DNA of 64,000 bases from CAIWHR01 sp963809965 (GTDB lineage: Bacteria; Pseudomonadota; Gammaproteobacteria; Burkholderiales; Casimicrobiaceae). The notes under the pieces were generated by a model that made no database searches, was not told where the DNA came from, and saw only the letters and a program-made list of their open reading frames with translations. Shown piece after piece: positions 30,417-39,232 of the stretch (its first letter is position 1; every line of letters begins with the position of its first letter). The DNA lies in assembly GCA_963809965.1 (NCBI GenBank), contig CAWELU010000010.1, positions 53,895 through 117,894 of the forward strand, written 5' to 3'. The position numbers and the translations under genes are program-made.

Positions 30417-31880
30417 ATGCAAGCGAATACCCTGAAGCGCAGTGTCGTCGCCCTGGCAGTGGCCGGCGCATTCGCTGCGGGCGCGGTCACCGCCGAGCGC
30501 GCGGCGACGATCAAGCCCGCCGGCGCAGCCGCGCAGCCGGTCGCGGTGACCAGCGTTGCCGCCAGCGCCAGCACCGCGGCGCTCCCCGATTTCGCCGATC
30601 TCGTCGCGAAGCACGGCGCGGCCGTCGTGCAGATCAGCGTCACCCACGACATGCAGAAGACGCGGGGTGGCCACTCGGAGGGCATGCCCGACTTCGACGA
30701 ACTGCCGCCATGGTTCCGCAATTTCCCGTTTCCGAAGCCGCCGTCCCGACGGCCTGTCGCGGGGCACGGGCTCGGGCTTCATCGTCAGACCGGACGGCGT
30801 GGTTCTCACCAATGCCCACGTCGTTGCGGACGGTGAGCGAAGTGACGGTGCGCCTGACCGACAAGCGCGAGTTCAAGGCCAAGGTGCTCGGCACCGACCG
30901 CGACCGACGTCGCGCTGCTCAAGATCGAGCGCGAAGGACCTGCCGGTGGTCGAGATCGGCGACCCGACAGGCAAGGTCGGCGAATGGGTGGTCGCGATCG
31001 GCTCCCCGTTCGGGTTCGAGAACAGCGTCACCGCCGGCATCGTCAGCGCGAAGGGGCGCTCGCTGCCCGACGACGCGACGTGCCATTCATCCAGACCGAT
31101 GCGGCGGTCAACCCCGGCAACTCCGGCGGCCCGCTGTTCAATCTCAACGGCGAAGTGATCGGCATCAATTCGCAGATCTTCAGCCGCACCGGCGGCTTCC
31201 AGGGGTGTGTCGTTCGCGATTCCGATCGACGTCGCGATGGACGTCAAGGATCAGCTGCAGCAGAACGGCAAGGTCACACGCGGACGCCTCGGCGTCAGCG
31301 ATCCAGGACGTCGAGCCAGGCGCTCGCCGAGTCGTTCGGCCTCAAGGATGCCGAGGGCGCGCTGGTCGCCTCGGTCGAGCCGGGCAGCCCGGCCGATAAG
31401 GCCGGCCTCGAAGCCCGGCGACGTGATCGTCAAGTTCGACGGCAAGCCGATCGCGCGCTCGTCCGACCTGCCGCCGCTGGTCGCCAAGGTGAAGCCGGGC
31501 GCCACCGTCGAGCCTCGAAATCTGGCACGCAGGCAAGGGCGAAGACAACGACGGCGACGATCGGCACGCTCGAGGACCGGACGACGCTGGCGGCCGGCAA
31601 GGCCGAAGCCGGCGAAGGCAAGCTTGGCGTCGCCGTGCGGCCGCTCTCGCCCGAGGAGAAGCGCTCCGGCGGGGTCGAGTACGGTGTCGTCGTCGCGGAC
31701 GTCGCCGGCGCCGCGGCGAAAGCCGGCGTGCGCGAGGGCGACGTGATGGTCGCAGTCAACAACACGCCGGTCAAAAGCCCCGATCATCTCAAGGCGCTGA
31801 TCGGGAAGGCCGGCAAGACGGTGGCTCTGCTGGTCCAGCGCGACGACGCGCGGATCTTCATCCCGGTGACGATCGGCTGA
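30417..31880 (+). CDS. Periplasmic serine protease DegP/HtrA (MucD-like)
   Basis: Envelope quality-control protease/chaperone. The signal peptide is about residues 1-28 (LKRSVVALAVAGAFAAGAVT). Protease domain: GSGFIVRPDGVVLTNAHVVA (catalytic His), TDVALLKIE (Asp, in corrected frame), and AAVNPGNSGGPLFNLNGEVI (Ser in G-N-S-G-G). Two PDZ domains follow, the first around GALVASVEPGSPADKAGLEP and the second around YGVVVADVAGAAAKAGVREG and GDVMVAVNNTPVKSPDHLKA. About 487 codons. AAGGAG precedes the ATG. Roughly six indels. Position after a QseBC/PmrAB-like system and a PmrA box implies stress-responsive expression. Confidence 0.93.
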
Positions 31881-31905
31881 ACGCGCAACGGGTGTCTACG
31901 CTGTT

Positions 31906-31931
31906 GGCGGGCCTTCGGGCCCGCCTTTTTT
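31906..31931 (+). terminator. Rho-independent terminator after the protease gene
   Basis: Stem GGCGGGCC, loop TTCG, stem GGCCCGCC, then six T (31926-31931). The stable UUCG-type loop and T-run make this a textbook intrinsic terminator 26 bases after the protease stop. Confidence 0.9.
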
Positions 31932-31971
31932 CGGACATTGACAGCACCCATCATATGAATATCATGGCGTC

Positions 31972-32239
31972 ATGCTCCGCGCCCAATGCCGTCGGGTCGC
32001 CGTCGACACGATTGCAGGCTGGATCGTCAGCGGACGCTTTGGCCCCGGCGACACGCTCCCGAGCGAGCCGGCCATGGGCGAGGACCTTGCCGGCACGCCG
32101 CCGGCTGCTCGACGCCGTGGTCGCGCGCGAGCCGGACCGGGCGGGGGCCGCGGCGTTTGCGCTGATCGAAGTCGCCCGCGCCGACATCGAAGACAGGATC
32201 GGCGGCGGAACGATCAAGGCCGCGGACGTCCACGCATGA
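31972..32239 (+). pseudogene. GntR/FadR-type regulator remnant with internal deletion
   Basis: The first 40 codons (RRVAVDTIAGWIVSGRFGPG; DTLPSEPAMGEDL) are the start of a FadR-subfamily GntR winged helix. Soon after, in another frame, comes LLDAVVAREPDRAGAAAFAL with VARADIED, the last helices of a FadR-type effector domain. Everything between, about 130-150 codons including the recognition helix and most of the ligand domain, is missing. Its stop TGA overlaps the ATG of the next gene as ATGA, showing it was the first gene of the TRAP operon. The deletion may be real or an assembly artefact; as read, the product cannot be functional. Confidence 0.7.
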
Positions 32240-32799
32240 ACCTGCTCCCCGGCGCCCTGGCGCAAGTCGAGGACCGATTCTTCCGCTTCCTCGAACGGCT
32301 GATGGTCTTCCTGCTGTCCGTGATGGTGCTGATGGTGTTCGGCAACGTCGTGCTGCGCTGGACCGTCGACTCCGGCATCGACGTCTCGGAGGAAATGAGC
32401 CGCTTCTTCTTCGTCTGGCTGACGTTCATCGGCGCCGTCGTCGTGATGCGCGAGCATCTGCATCTCGGAGTCGACGCCGTCGTCGGCAAGCTCGGTCGCA
32501 AGGGAAGACTCGTCTGCATGGTGGCCTCGGACGCGCTCATCCTGTTCTGCTGCGCGGTCTTCTTCTGGGGGACCTGGCAGCAAGCCGCCATCAACGCGAG
32601 CAATGTCTCTCCCGTCACCGGGCTCTCGATGCTTTGGGTGTTCGGCGTCGGCTTCTTCACCAGCGTCGCCATCGGACTGATGGTGGTGATGCGCATCCTG
32701 CGCGCGTTCACCGGCAACGTCAGCGAGCGCGAGCTCGCGATCTTCGCCGGCACCTTCGAGCAGGACGAGGCGGTGCATATCAAGCGGGCGCTGGATTGA
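32236..32799 (+). CDS. TRAP transporter small permease DctQ (cluster 1)
   Basis: 187 residues, intact. Four hydrophobic helices: about residues 20-42 (LMVFLLSVMVLMVFGNVVLR), 55-75 (FFFVWLTFIGAVVVMREHLH), 98-118 (CMVASDALILFCCAVFFWGT) and 135-160 (MLWVFGVGFFTSVAIGLMVV). The pattern SRFFFVWLTFIGA with the following H-L-H is typical of DctQ. The ATG overlaps the stop of the regulator remnant. It pairs with the DctM protein at 33022 and the binding protein at 34357. Confidence 0.92.
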   Translation: MNLLPGALAQVEDRFFRFLERLMVFLLSVMVLMVFGNVVLRWTVDSGIDVSEEMSRFFFVWLTFIGAVVVMREHLHLGVDAVVGKLGRKGRLVCMVASDALILFCCAVFFWGTWQQAAINASNVSPVTGLSMLWVFGVGFFTSVAIGLMVVMRILRAFTGNVSERELAIFAGTFEQDEAVHIKRALD

Positions 32800-33021
32800 C
32801 GCGGCCCGGAGCCGGCCCAGGATGAAACGACCCTCAGGCTCACTGCGTTCGCGCCCCCGAGGAGCGGCGTTCGCCAGCGACGAGAGGCCCCGCGCTGATT
32901 TTGGCGCGGGGATCGACGCCAAGGCGAAGCGCCGCACCGGCCGACACCTCGGCGCTGCGCGCGATCTCGAACGGCACGGGGGGCGTGTCAGTGCCCTTCG
33001 GGCGGCCGGGCGGGCACTGAC
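32800..33021 (+). other. 222-base gap between dctQ and dctM with hairpin
   Basis: TRAP small and large permease genes normally abut, so this gap is unusual. It holds a G+C-rich repeat-like block and the hairpin CCCCGCGC-(8-base loop)-GCGCGGGG at 32888-32911, without a T-run. The text around CCCTCAGGCTCACTGCGTTC resembles, from memory, Burkholderiales intergenic repeats. A 67-codon reading frame across it looks like chance coding. Insertion of such an element into the operon is the likeliest explanation. Confidence 0.4.
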
Positions 33022-34316
33022 GTGACCGTCACCATCTTCCTCGTGTCGTTGATGGGAGCGATGGCGATCGGCATGCCGGTCGCGTTCTCGCTCGTCGTCT
33101 GCGGCATCGCGCTGATGGCGTACCTCGGCATCTACGACAGCCAGATCGTCGCGCAGAAGATCCTGGATGGCGCCGACAACTTCGTCCTGCTCGCGATTCC
33201 GTTCTTCCTGCTCGCGGGCGAGCTGATGAACGCGGGAGGGCTGTCGCGCCGGATCGTCAACTTCGCGCTGGCGCTGATCGGTCATCGCCACGGCGGTCTC
33301 GGGTACGTGGCGATCGTCGCCGCGATCATCATGGCATCGCTGTCCGGCTCGGCGGCCGCCGACACCGCGGCGCTGGCGGCGATCCTGATCCCGATGATGC
33401 GCGAAGCCGGCTACACATCCCGCGCTCGGCGGGCCTCATCGCCGCCGGCGGCATCATCGCGCCGGTGATCCCGCCGTCGATCGGCTTCGTGGTCTTCGGC
33501 GTGGCCGCCAACGTGTCGATCCCGCGGCTGTTCATCGCCGGCATCGTCCCCGGGATCCTGCTGGGCTTGTCCCTGTTCGTGGCCTGGTGGTGGGTCTCCC
33601 GCAAGGAAACGCTGACCACGATGCCGCGGCGCAGCTGGACTCATCGGCTGCACACGCTGCGCGACGGCGCATTCGCGCTGGCGATGCCGATCTTCGTGCT
33701 GGGCTCGATCCGCTTCGGCTGGGCCACGCCGACGGAGGCGGCGGTCGTCGCGGTCGTCTATGCCGGGGTGGTGGGCCTCTTCGTCTACAAGGAATTGAAG
33801 CTCTCGCAGCTCTACGACGTCGTGCTGGCCGCGGCCAAGATGACGGCGGTCGTCATGTTCCTGGTCGCCGCCGCCGGCATTTCGTCGTGGCTCATCACCC
33901 AGGCCAACATCCCCGGCGAACTGGGCAGCCTGCTCGAACCGCTGCTGGCCAACAAGACGCTGCTGATGATCGCGATGATGGTGCTGGTGGTCGTCGTCGG
34001 CACCGCGCTGGACTTCACGCCCACCGTGCTGATCCTGACACCGGTGCTGATGCCGCTGGTCAAGCAGGCGGGCATCGATCCCGTCTACTTCGGCGTGCTG
34101 TTCATCATCAACAACGCCATCGGCCTCATCACCCCGCCGGTCGGCATCGTGCTCAACGTGGTGAGCGGCGTCGCGCGGGTGTCGATGAGCGACGTCATGC
34201 GCGGCGTCAATCCGTTCCTGCTCACGCAGTTATTCGTCCTGTTCCTGCTGATTTTTTTCCCGCAGCTCGTGATGTGGCCCTACCGGGCCTTCATGGGCCT
34301 TCCCTTCCAGTGGTGA
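33022..34316 (+). CDS. TRAP transporter large permease DctM (cluster 1)
   Basis: About 430 codons, twelve or so helices. It starts GTG, MTVTIFLVSLMGAMAIGMPV, then LLAIPFFLLAGELMNAGGLS, IIMASLSGSAAADTAALAAI (signature S-G-S-A-A-A-D), GGIIAPVIPPSIGFVVFGVA, FGWATPTEAAVVAVVYAGVV, TPTVLILTPVLMPLVKQAGI and GLITPPVGIVLNVVSGVARV. One indel near 33,420 changes the frame. It couples Na+ or H+ flow to uptake of a carboxylate delivered by the DctP protein 40 bases downstream. Confidence 0.94.
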
Positions 34317-34356
34317 AGCGCGCGCGGGCGTGCCGAGCCAACCCCAGGAGATCATC

Positions 34357-35364
34357 ATGAAGTTTCGTTCGAGTCTCATCGCCGCCGGCTTGGCCGCCGC
34401 GGCGCTTGCACTGCCTGCCCAGGCGCAATTCACCGAGCGGACGATCCGCGTATCCAACGGCGTCAATCAGGAGCACCCGGTCGGCAATGGCCTGGCCAAG
34501 ATGGCCTCCTGCGCCGCCGAGAAGTCCGGCGGCAAGATGAAGCTCCAGGGCTTCTGGGGCGGCGCGCTGGGCGGCGACTTGCAGGCGACGCAGGCGTTGC
34601 GCTCCGGGACGCAGGAGATGGTGATCACGTCGACGTCGCCGCTGATCGGCATCCTGCCCGACCTCGGCGTCTTCGACCTGCCGTTCCTGTTCGCCAACGA
34701 GAAGGAAGCCGACGCGGTGCTCGACGGCGAATTCGGCAAGTACATCTCGGACAAGATGCCCGCGGTCGGACTCGTCAACCTCGCCTACTGGGAGAACGGC
34801 TTCCGCAATCTCACCAACTCCAAGAAGCCGGTGACCAAGGTCGAGGACTTCCCGGGGCTCAAGGTCCGCGTGATGCAGAACAACGTGTTCCTCGACACGT
34901 TCAAGACCATGGGCGCGAATGCGGTGCCGATGGCGTTCGGCGAAGTGTTCCCGGCGCTGGAGACCAAGGCGATCGACGGCCAGGAGAATCCGTTCGTGAC
35001 CATCGAGACCTCCAAGTTCTACGAGGTGCAGAAATACCTGTCGGTGACGCGCCACGCGTACACGCCGTTCATGGTGCTGTACTCGAAGTCGCTGTGGGAC
35101 AAGCTCTCGCCGGCCGAGCAGAAGGTGCTTGCCGACTGCGCGATCGTGGGCCGGGACGAGCAGCGCAAGGTCTCGCGCGCGCTGTCCGACAAGGCCTTCG
35201 CCGATCTCAAGGCCAAGGGCATGACGGTCAACGAGATCTCTCCCGCTGAACAGAAGCGCCTGCGGGACGCGGTCAAGCCCGTCTACGAAAAGCACGCGGC
35301 GACCATCGGCAAGGAAACCGTCGACCGGATGAACGCGACGCTCGCGAAGATCCGCGGCAGCTGA
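34357..35364 (+). CDS. TRAP solute-binding protein DctP (cluster 1)
   Basis: 335 residues, intact. The signal peptide is MKFRSSLIAAGLAAAALALP ending at AQA. Mature domains: TIRVSNGVNQEHPVGNGLAK, FWGGALGGDLQATQALRSGT, LGVFDLPFLFANEKEADAVL, LVNLAYWENGFRNLTNSKKP, FPGLKVRVMQNNVFLDTFKT (the Arg that clamps the ligand carboxylate), and MAFGEVFPALETKAIDGQEN. A ribosome site AGGAG precedes the ATG. It binds an organic acid; the adjoining enolase-superfamily enzymes suggest a sugar acid or hydroxyacid, but the ligand cannot be read from sequence. Confidence 0.94.
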   Translation: MKFRSSLIAAGLAAAALALPAQAQFTERTIRVSNGVNQEHPVGNGLAKMASCAAEKSGGKMKLQGFWGGALGGDLQATQALRSGTQEMVITSTSPLIGILPDLGVFDLPFLFANEKEADAVLDGEFGKYISDKMPAVGLVNLAYWENGFRNLTNSKKPVTKVEDFPGLKVRVMQNNVFLDTFKTMGANAVPMAFGEVFPALETKAIDGQENPFVTIETSKFYEVQKYLSVTRHAYTPFMVLYSKSLWDKLSPAEQKVLADCAIVGRDEQRKVSRALSDKAFADLKAKGMTVNEISPAEQKRLRDAVKPVYEKHAATIGKETVDRMNATLAKIRGS

Positions 35365-35440
35365 CGCCGCATTGCGCCCGGCAACGGGCGCGGCCGGGGC
35401 GCGCCGACGCGTGCCTCGGCGTTTCGTTATCGGCCACCCG

Positions 35441-36559
35441 ATGAGAATCACCGCGGTCGAACCGCTGATCCTGCACCTGCCGTTGAACCGCGACTCGATC
35501 GCGGACTCGACGCACCGGATCACGCATTGGGGCGTGGTCGGCGTCCGCTTGCGAACGAGCGACGGTCGCGAAGGCTACGGCTTCACCGGCACCCATGCCG
35601 ATCTCGCCTCCGATCGCCTGATCGCCGCCTGCATCGGCCAGTGCTACGCGCCGCTCCTCCTTGGCGAGGACGCGACCGAGGGCCGGCGACTCTGGCAGAA
35701 GCTCGCGCGCTCGCCTGCCCTGCAATGGGTCGGGCGCGCCGGCATCACCCAGCTCGCGCTAGCCGCCGTCGATGTCGCGCTATGGGACCTGCGGGCGAAG
35801 GCCGGCGGCGTCCCGCTCTGGCACCTCCTGGGCGGGCCGGTGCGCGAGCGCCTGCGTGCATACAACACCGACGTCGGCTGGCTGTCGCTGTCCGACCAGG
35901 AGCTTGTCGACGGCTGCCGCCGCGCGACCGAAGTCGATGGCTTCCCGGGAATCAAGATCAAGGTCGGGCACGACGAGCCCGGCGTCGACCTCAAGCGGCT
36001 CGAAGCGGTGAGGAAGGCGATCGGCCCGGAACCGACGCTGGCCATCGACGGCAACGGCAAGTGGGACCTGCCGACCTGCCGGCGCTTCTGCGCGCAGGCC
36101 GAGGCCTTCGACGTCCACTGGTTCGAGGAGCCGCTGTGGTACGACGACGTCGCATCGCACGCCGCGCTCGCGCGCAGCACGAGCATACCGATCGCGCTCG
36201 GCGAACAGCTATACACCGCCGACGCCTTCGAGGCTTTCATGACGGCCGGCGCGGTCCATTACGTGCAGCCCGATGTCACCCGCCTGGGCGGCGTGACCGA
36301 GTTCCTGCAGGTCGCCGAGGCTGCGCACTCCCGCCGCCTGCCGGTGGCGGCACACGCCGGTGACATGGGCCAGGTGCACGTGCATCTGTCCTATGCCCAT
36401 CCGGCGACGGCGGTCCTCGAGTACATCCCCTGGATCAAGGACCACTTCGTCGAACCGATTCGCGTCGAGGACGGCTGCTTCGTCCGTCCGCAGCGTCCCG
36501 GTGCGGGGTCGACGCCGACGGCGCAGGCGCTCTCGCGCTTCGCGATGCCGCTCGCGTGA
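35441..36559 (+). CDS. Mandelate racemase / enolase-superfamily enzyme 1
   Basis: 372 residues, intact. N-terminal capping domain MRITAVEPLILHLPLNRDSI, then the barrel. Catalytic Lys pair in FPGIKIKVGHDEPGVDLKRL (K-x-K). Metal ligands: Asp in TLAIDGNGKWDLP, Glu in DVHWFEEPLWYDDVA and Glu in IPIALGEQLYTADA. The His base lies in RLPVAAHAGDMGQVHVHLSY. This residue set belongs to the mandelate-racemase subgroup, i.e. acid-sugar dehydratase or racemase. It follows the TRAP genes by 76 bases and probably acts on the imported acid. Substrate unknown. Confidence 0.9.
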   Translation: MRITAVEPLILHLPLNRDSIADSTHRITHWGVVGVRLRTSDGREGYGFTGTHADLASDRLIAACIGQCYAPLLLGEDATEGRRLWQKLARSPALQWVGRAGITQLALAAVDVALWDLRAKAGGVPLWHLLGGPVRERLRAYNTDVGWLSLSDQELVDGCRRATEVDGFPGIKIKVGHDEPGVDLKRLEAVRKAIGPEPTLAIDGNGKWDLPTCRRFCAQAEAFDVHWFEEPLWYDDVASHAALARSTSIPIALGEQLYTADAFEAFMTAGAVHYVQPDVTRLGGVTEFLQVAEAAHSRRLPVAAHAGDMGQVHVHLSYAHPATAVLEYIPWIKDHFVEPIRVEDGCFVRPQRPGAGSTPTAQALSRFAMPLA

Positions 36560-36590
36560 ACTTCCTTTCACGACCCGGCGGGCATCGATC

Positions 36591-37794
36591 ATGAAGATCA
36601 CCGCGCTCGAAACCCTCCGTCTTGGCGAGTTCGCCAATCTGCTCTGGGTCCGGCTGCACACCGACGAAGGGCTGGTGGGGCTGGGCGAGACGTTCATGGG
36701 GCCCGCGGCGGTCGAGGCGTACCTGCACGAGACCGTCGCGCCCAAGCTCCTCGGTCGCGATCCGGCGCGCATCGAGGCAATCAACGGCGCGCTCGCGAAT
36801 TATCTCGGCTGGCGCTCGGCCGGGGTGGAGACCCGCGGCAACTCGGCCGTGGACATCGCGCTCTGGGATCTGTTCGGCAAGGCGCACGGCAAGCCGGTGG
36901 CCGACATGCTCGGCGGCCGCTCGCGTGATTCGATCCGCGTCTACAACACCTGCGCCGGCTACAAGTACATTCGCGACGCGCGCGCGCAGTCGGTCGCCAA
37001 CTGGCATGTAGGCGCGGCCGGCGGGCCCTACGAGGATCTCGAAGGCTTCCTGTACCGGGCCGACGAGCTCGCGCTGTCGCTGCTGGAGCAGGGAATCACC
37101 GGCCATGAAGATCTGGCCGTTCGACATCGCCGCCGAGCGCACGGGCGGCTACGACATCAGCCCGCAGGAGCTCGAGCAGGCGCTCGCCCCGTTCGCGAAG
37201 ATCCGCCGGGCCGTCGGCAATCGGATGGACATCATGGTCGAGTTCCACTCGCTGTGGAGCCTGCCGATGGCGAAGAAGCTCGCCGGCCGACTCGCCGAGT
37301 TCGACACCTACTGGCACGAAGACCCGTTCCGGCTCGACAACATCGGCGACCTCGCGGACTACGCTCGCCACTGCAAGGCGTGGGTCTGCGCGTCCGAGAC
37401 CCTCGCGTACACCCACTCGTTCCGCGAATACCTGCAGACGGGCGTGGCCGGTGTCGCGATGCTCGATCTCTCGTGGTGCGGCGGCCTCACCGAGGCGCGC
37501 AAGATCGCCGCACTGGCGGAAGCGTGGCACGTCCCGGTCGCTCCGCACGACTGTACGGGCCCGGTCGTCTACGCCGCGTCGTGCCATTTTTCGCTGCATG
37601 CCCGCAATGCGCTGATCCAGGAATCGGTGCGCGCGTTCTACACGGGCTGGTACAACGAGCTGGTGACGGGGCTGCCGACAGTGGCGAACGGCACGGTGAC
37701 GATCAACGACGCGCCGGGTCTCGGACTCGAACTCGTCGCCGGACTCGATCGCCGCGCCGACGCCATGGTCCGGGTTTCCGGCAAGGCCCCTTGA
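36591..37794 (+). CDS. Mandelate racemase / enolase-superfamily enzyme 2
   Basis: About 400 codons, one indel near 37,100. It starts MKITALETLRLGEFANLLWV. Capping-loop text VGLGETFMGPAAVEAYLHET, GNSAVDIALWDLFGKAHGKP, then the barrel: the catalytic lysine region MKIWPFDIAAERTGG lacks the K-x-K pair (K-I-W). Acidic ligands lie in IMVEFHSLWSLPMAKKL (E), TYWHEDPFRLDNIGDL (E) and WVCASETLAYTHSF (E), with HVPVAPHDCTGPVVYAASCH (H-D) opposite. It is paralogous to but distinct from enzyme 1, so the two may act in series, one as racemase/epimerase and one as dehydratase. That is inference. Confidence 0.88.
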
Positions 37795-37812
37795 CGGCGC
37801 CCGATATTTAAG

Positions 37813-37820
37813 TGATATCA
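37813..37820. promoter_or_regulatory. TGATATCA palindrome upstream of small-gene pair
   Basis: GTGATATCA recurs here and at 18097-18105 in the sdhC/mdh region; both are AT-rich islands in GC-rich DNA. A TTGACG at 37791-37796 lies 16-17 bases upstream, so the palindrome overlaps a possible -10. Candidate operator/promoter; no protein can be named. Confidence 0.3.
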
Positions 37821-37888
37821 TTCTGCTATGAGCTGCGGACGCCAGCTGGCGATGCCGCCTGAAGACGCAGCCAAGGGAGGAGCGCACG

Positions 37889-38041
37889 ATGATCACGCTC
37901 GCACGGAACGCAGGGGGCTTGTGGATCGCGATCGGCACCGGCATCGGCACCGCGGTCGGGGTGGCGGTCGGGTATGCGTCGGTGGGGCTTGCGGTCGGCG
38001 TCGCGCTGGGCGTCGTCGCCGGCTTCCTGGCGCGACGATAA
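37889..38041 (+). CDS. Glycine-zipper small membrane protein
   Basis: 50 residues. It starts at ATG 37889 behind a strong AGGGAGGAG and reads MITLARNAGGLWIAIGTGIG, then further alternating G/A/V residues with repeated G-x-x-x-G spacing, ending FLARR before TAA. Nearly the whole chain is one or two glycine-zipper membrane segments with a basic C-terminus. It resembles small structural or toxin-like membrane peptides; no family assignment is possible. It lies 114 bases before the ribbon-helix-helix gene, and the two may be co-transcribed. Confidence 0.65.
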   Translation: MITLARNAGGLWIAIGTGIGTAVGVAVGYASVGLAVGVALGVVAGFLARR

Positions 38042-38154
38042 GCGACGCGCATCGGGCTGGGGTGCAGTGCGCCGGCGGCGGCTCACTGCCGCGATTGCAT
38101 TGGCGACGGATGGACCGAACGCCGGCGCCCGACGAAGCTGCTCCGGCGATAGCG

Positions 38155-38352
38155 ATGGCCGACAAGAAAGCCTTCCTGCTCCGGATCGATCCGATGGTCT
38201 GGGCCGGGCTGGAACGGCTCGCGCAGTCCGAATTGCGGAGCGTTAACGCGCAGATCGAATTTCTGCTGCGCGACGCGCTCGCGCGCCGCGGTATCGAGGC
38301 GAAGCGGCCCGGCACAACGCGCAGCGCCGCCGACCGCAAGCCAACATCCTGA
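38155..38352 (+). CDS. Arc-type ribbon-helix-helix DNA-binding protein
   Basis: 65 residues. MADKKAFLLRIDPMVWAGLE begins with the DNA-contacting strand (F-L-L-R-I) followed by helix A and, after LRSVNAQIEFLLRDAL, helix B; this is the Arc/Mnt fold. An upstream in-frame ATG at 38110 would add 15 residues. Such proteins act as small repressors, often autoregulators or antitoxins. No clear toxin adjoins it; the upstream glycine-zipper peptide is the only same-strand candidate partner. Confidence 0.75.
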   Translation: MADKKAFLLRIDPMVWAGLERLAQSELRSVNAQIEFLLRDALARRGIEAKRPGTTRSAADRKPTS

Positions 38353-38403
38353 CAGCTCGTGCGCGATCGTCGCCTCCTCGCCGCAATCGTCGAGGGTGCA
38401 ATC

Positions 38404-39081
38404 TCAACCGCGGCCAAGCACGCGCGCGAGAAACGCGGCGATCGCCTCGATCTCCTCCCACACGACGGCGTGCGGCATCGGATACGCGTGCCATTCGACC
38501 ACGTGGCCCGCGGCCTCGAGGGCGCGCCTGGACGCCTCGCCCCAGCCGATACCGATCATCGGATCCTGCGTTCCGTGCGCCATGAAAATCGGCACGTCGC
38601 GGTTCGCCGCATTGGCCTCGGCGGCCAGCCGATCCGGCGCCACGAGATAGGTCGACAGCGCGACGATACCGGCAAGCCGTTCGGCGTGGCGGAGACCCGT
38701 GTGGAGCGCGACCGCCCCACCCTGCGAGAAGCCCGCCAGCACGATCCTGCGTGCCGCCACGCCGCGTTCCTTCTCGCGTGCGATCAACGCTTCGATCGAC
38801 GCCTGTGACGCGTGCACGCCGGCAAGGTCGGCACGCGTCGCAAAATCGCCGCCGGCGATGTCGTACCATGCACGAGTCGGAAATCCGCTGTTGATCGTGA
38901 CCGGCCGCACCGGCGCGTGAGGGAACACGAAGCGGATCGACGCGGAGGCGGGCAGCTTCATTTCCTCGGCAATCGGCACGAAGTCGTTGCCGTCGGCACC
39001 AAGCCCGTGCAGCCAGATGATCGCGGCGTCGGGATGGGCCCCGGTCTCCAGTTCGATTGCGGGAAGCAACTCGGTAGGCAT
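38404..39081 (-). CDS. Carboxylesterase (phospholipase/carboxylesterase family)
   Basis: 225 residues, intact alpha/beta hydrolase. It starts MPTELLPAIELETGAHPDAA. Oxyanion/strand motif IIWLHGLGADGNDFVPIAEE, the nucleophile RIVLAGFSQGGAVALHTGLR (G-F-S-Q-G), the acid DVPIFMAHGTQDPMIGIGWG (D) and the base AYPMPHAVVWEEIEAIAAFL (H). This is the EstB/YpfH-like family that hydrolyses short-chain esters or thioesters. It is divergent from the PEP-mutase-family gene and convergent with the ribbon-helix-helix gene. Confidence 0.92.
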   Translation of the reverse strand: MPTELLPAIELETGAHPDAAIIWLHGLGADGNDFVPIAEEMKLPASASIRFVFPHAPVRPVTINSGFPTRAWYDIAGGDFATRADLAGVHASQASIEALIAREKERGVAARRIVLAGFSQGGAVALHTGLRHAERLAGIVALSTYLVAPDRLAAEANAANRDVPIFMAHGTQDPMIGIGWGEASRRALEAAGHVVEWHAYPMPHAVVWEEIEAIAAFLARVLGRG

Positions 39082-39232
39082 GGCGTCTCGCACCTTGATG
39101 GGCCGTCGCCGCAACGAAACGGTTCGGCCGCGCATTCTACCTGCAAGCCGTGGCCCGGCCGCCATGGTCTGTGGGAGAATGGCGCGCCAGCGAAAGCCGG
39201 ATCGCCCGAGCCCCCGGTCCCGGAGGACCCCG

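Noticed and set aside
32822..33025. 67-codon frame between dctQ and dctM
   Set aside because: It spans a repeat-like hairpin region, has no ribosome site and no protein-like hydrophobic pattern; its stop overlapping the dctM start is probably chance.
37828..38352. A single 174-codon gene covering the glycine-zipper and Arc-like region
   Set aside because: Its N-terminal part is His/Arg-rich shadow sequence; two separate small genes with better start signals explain the region.
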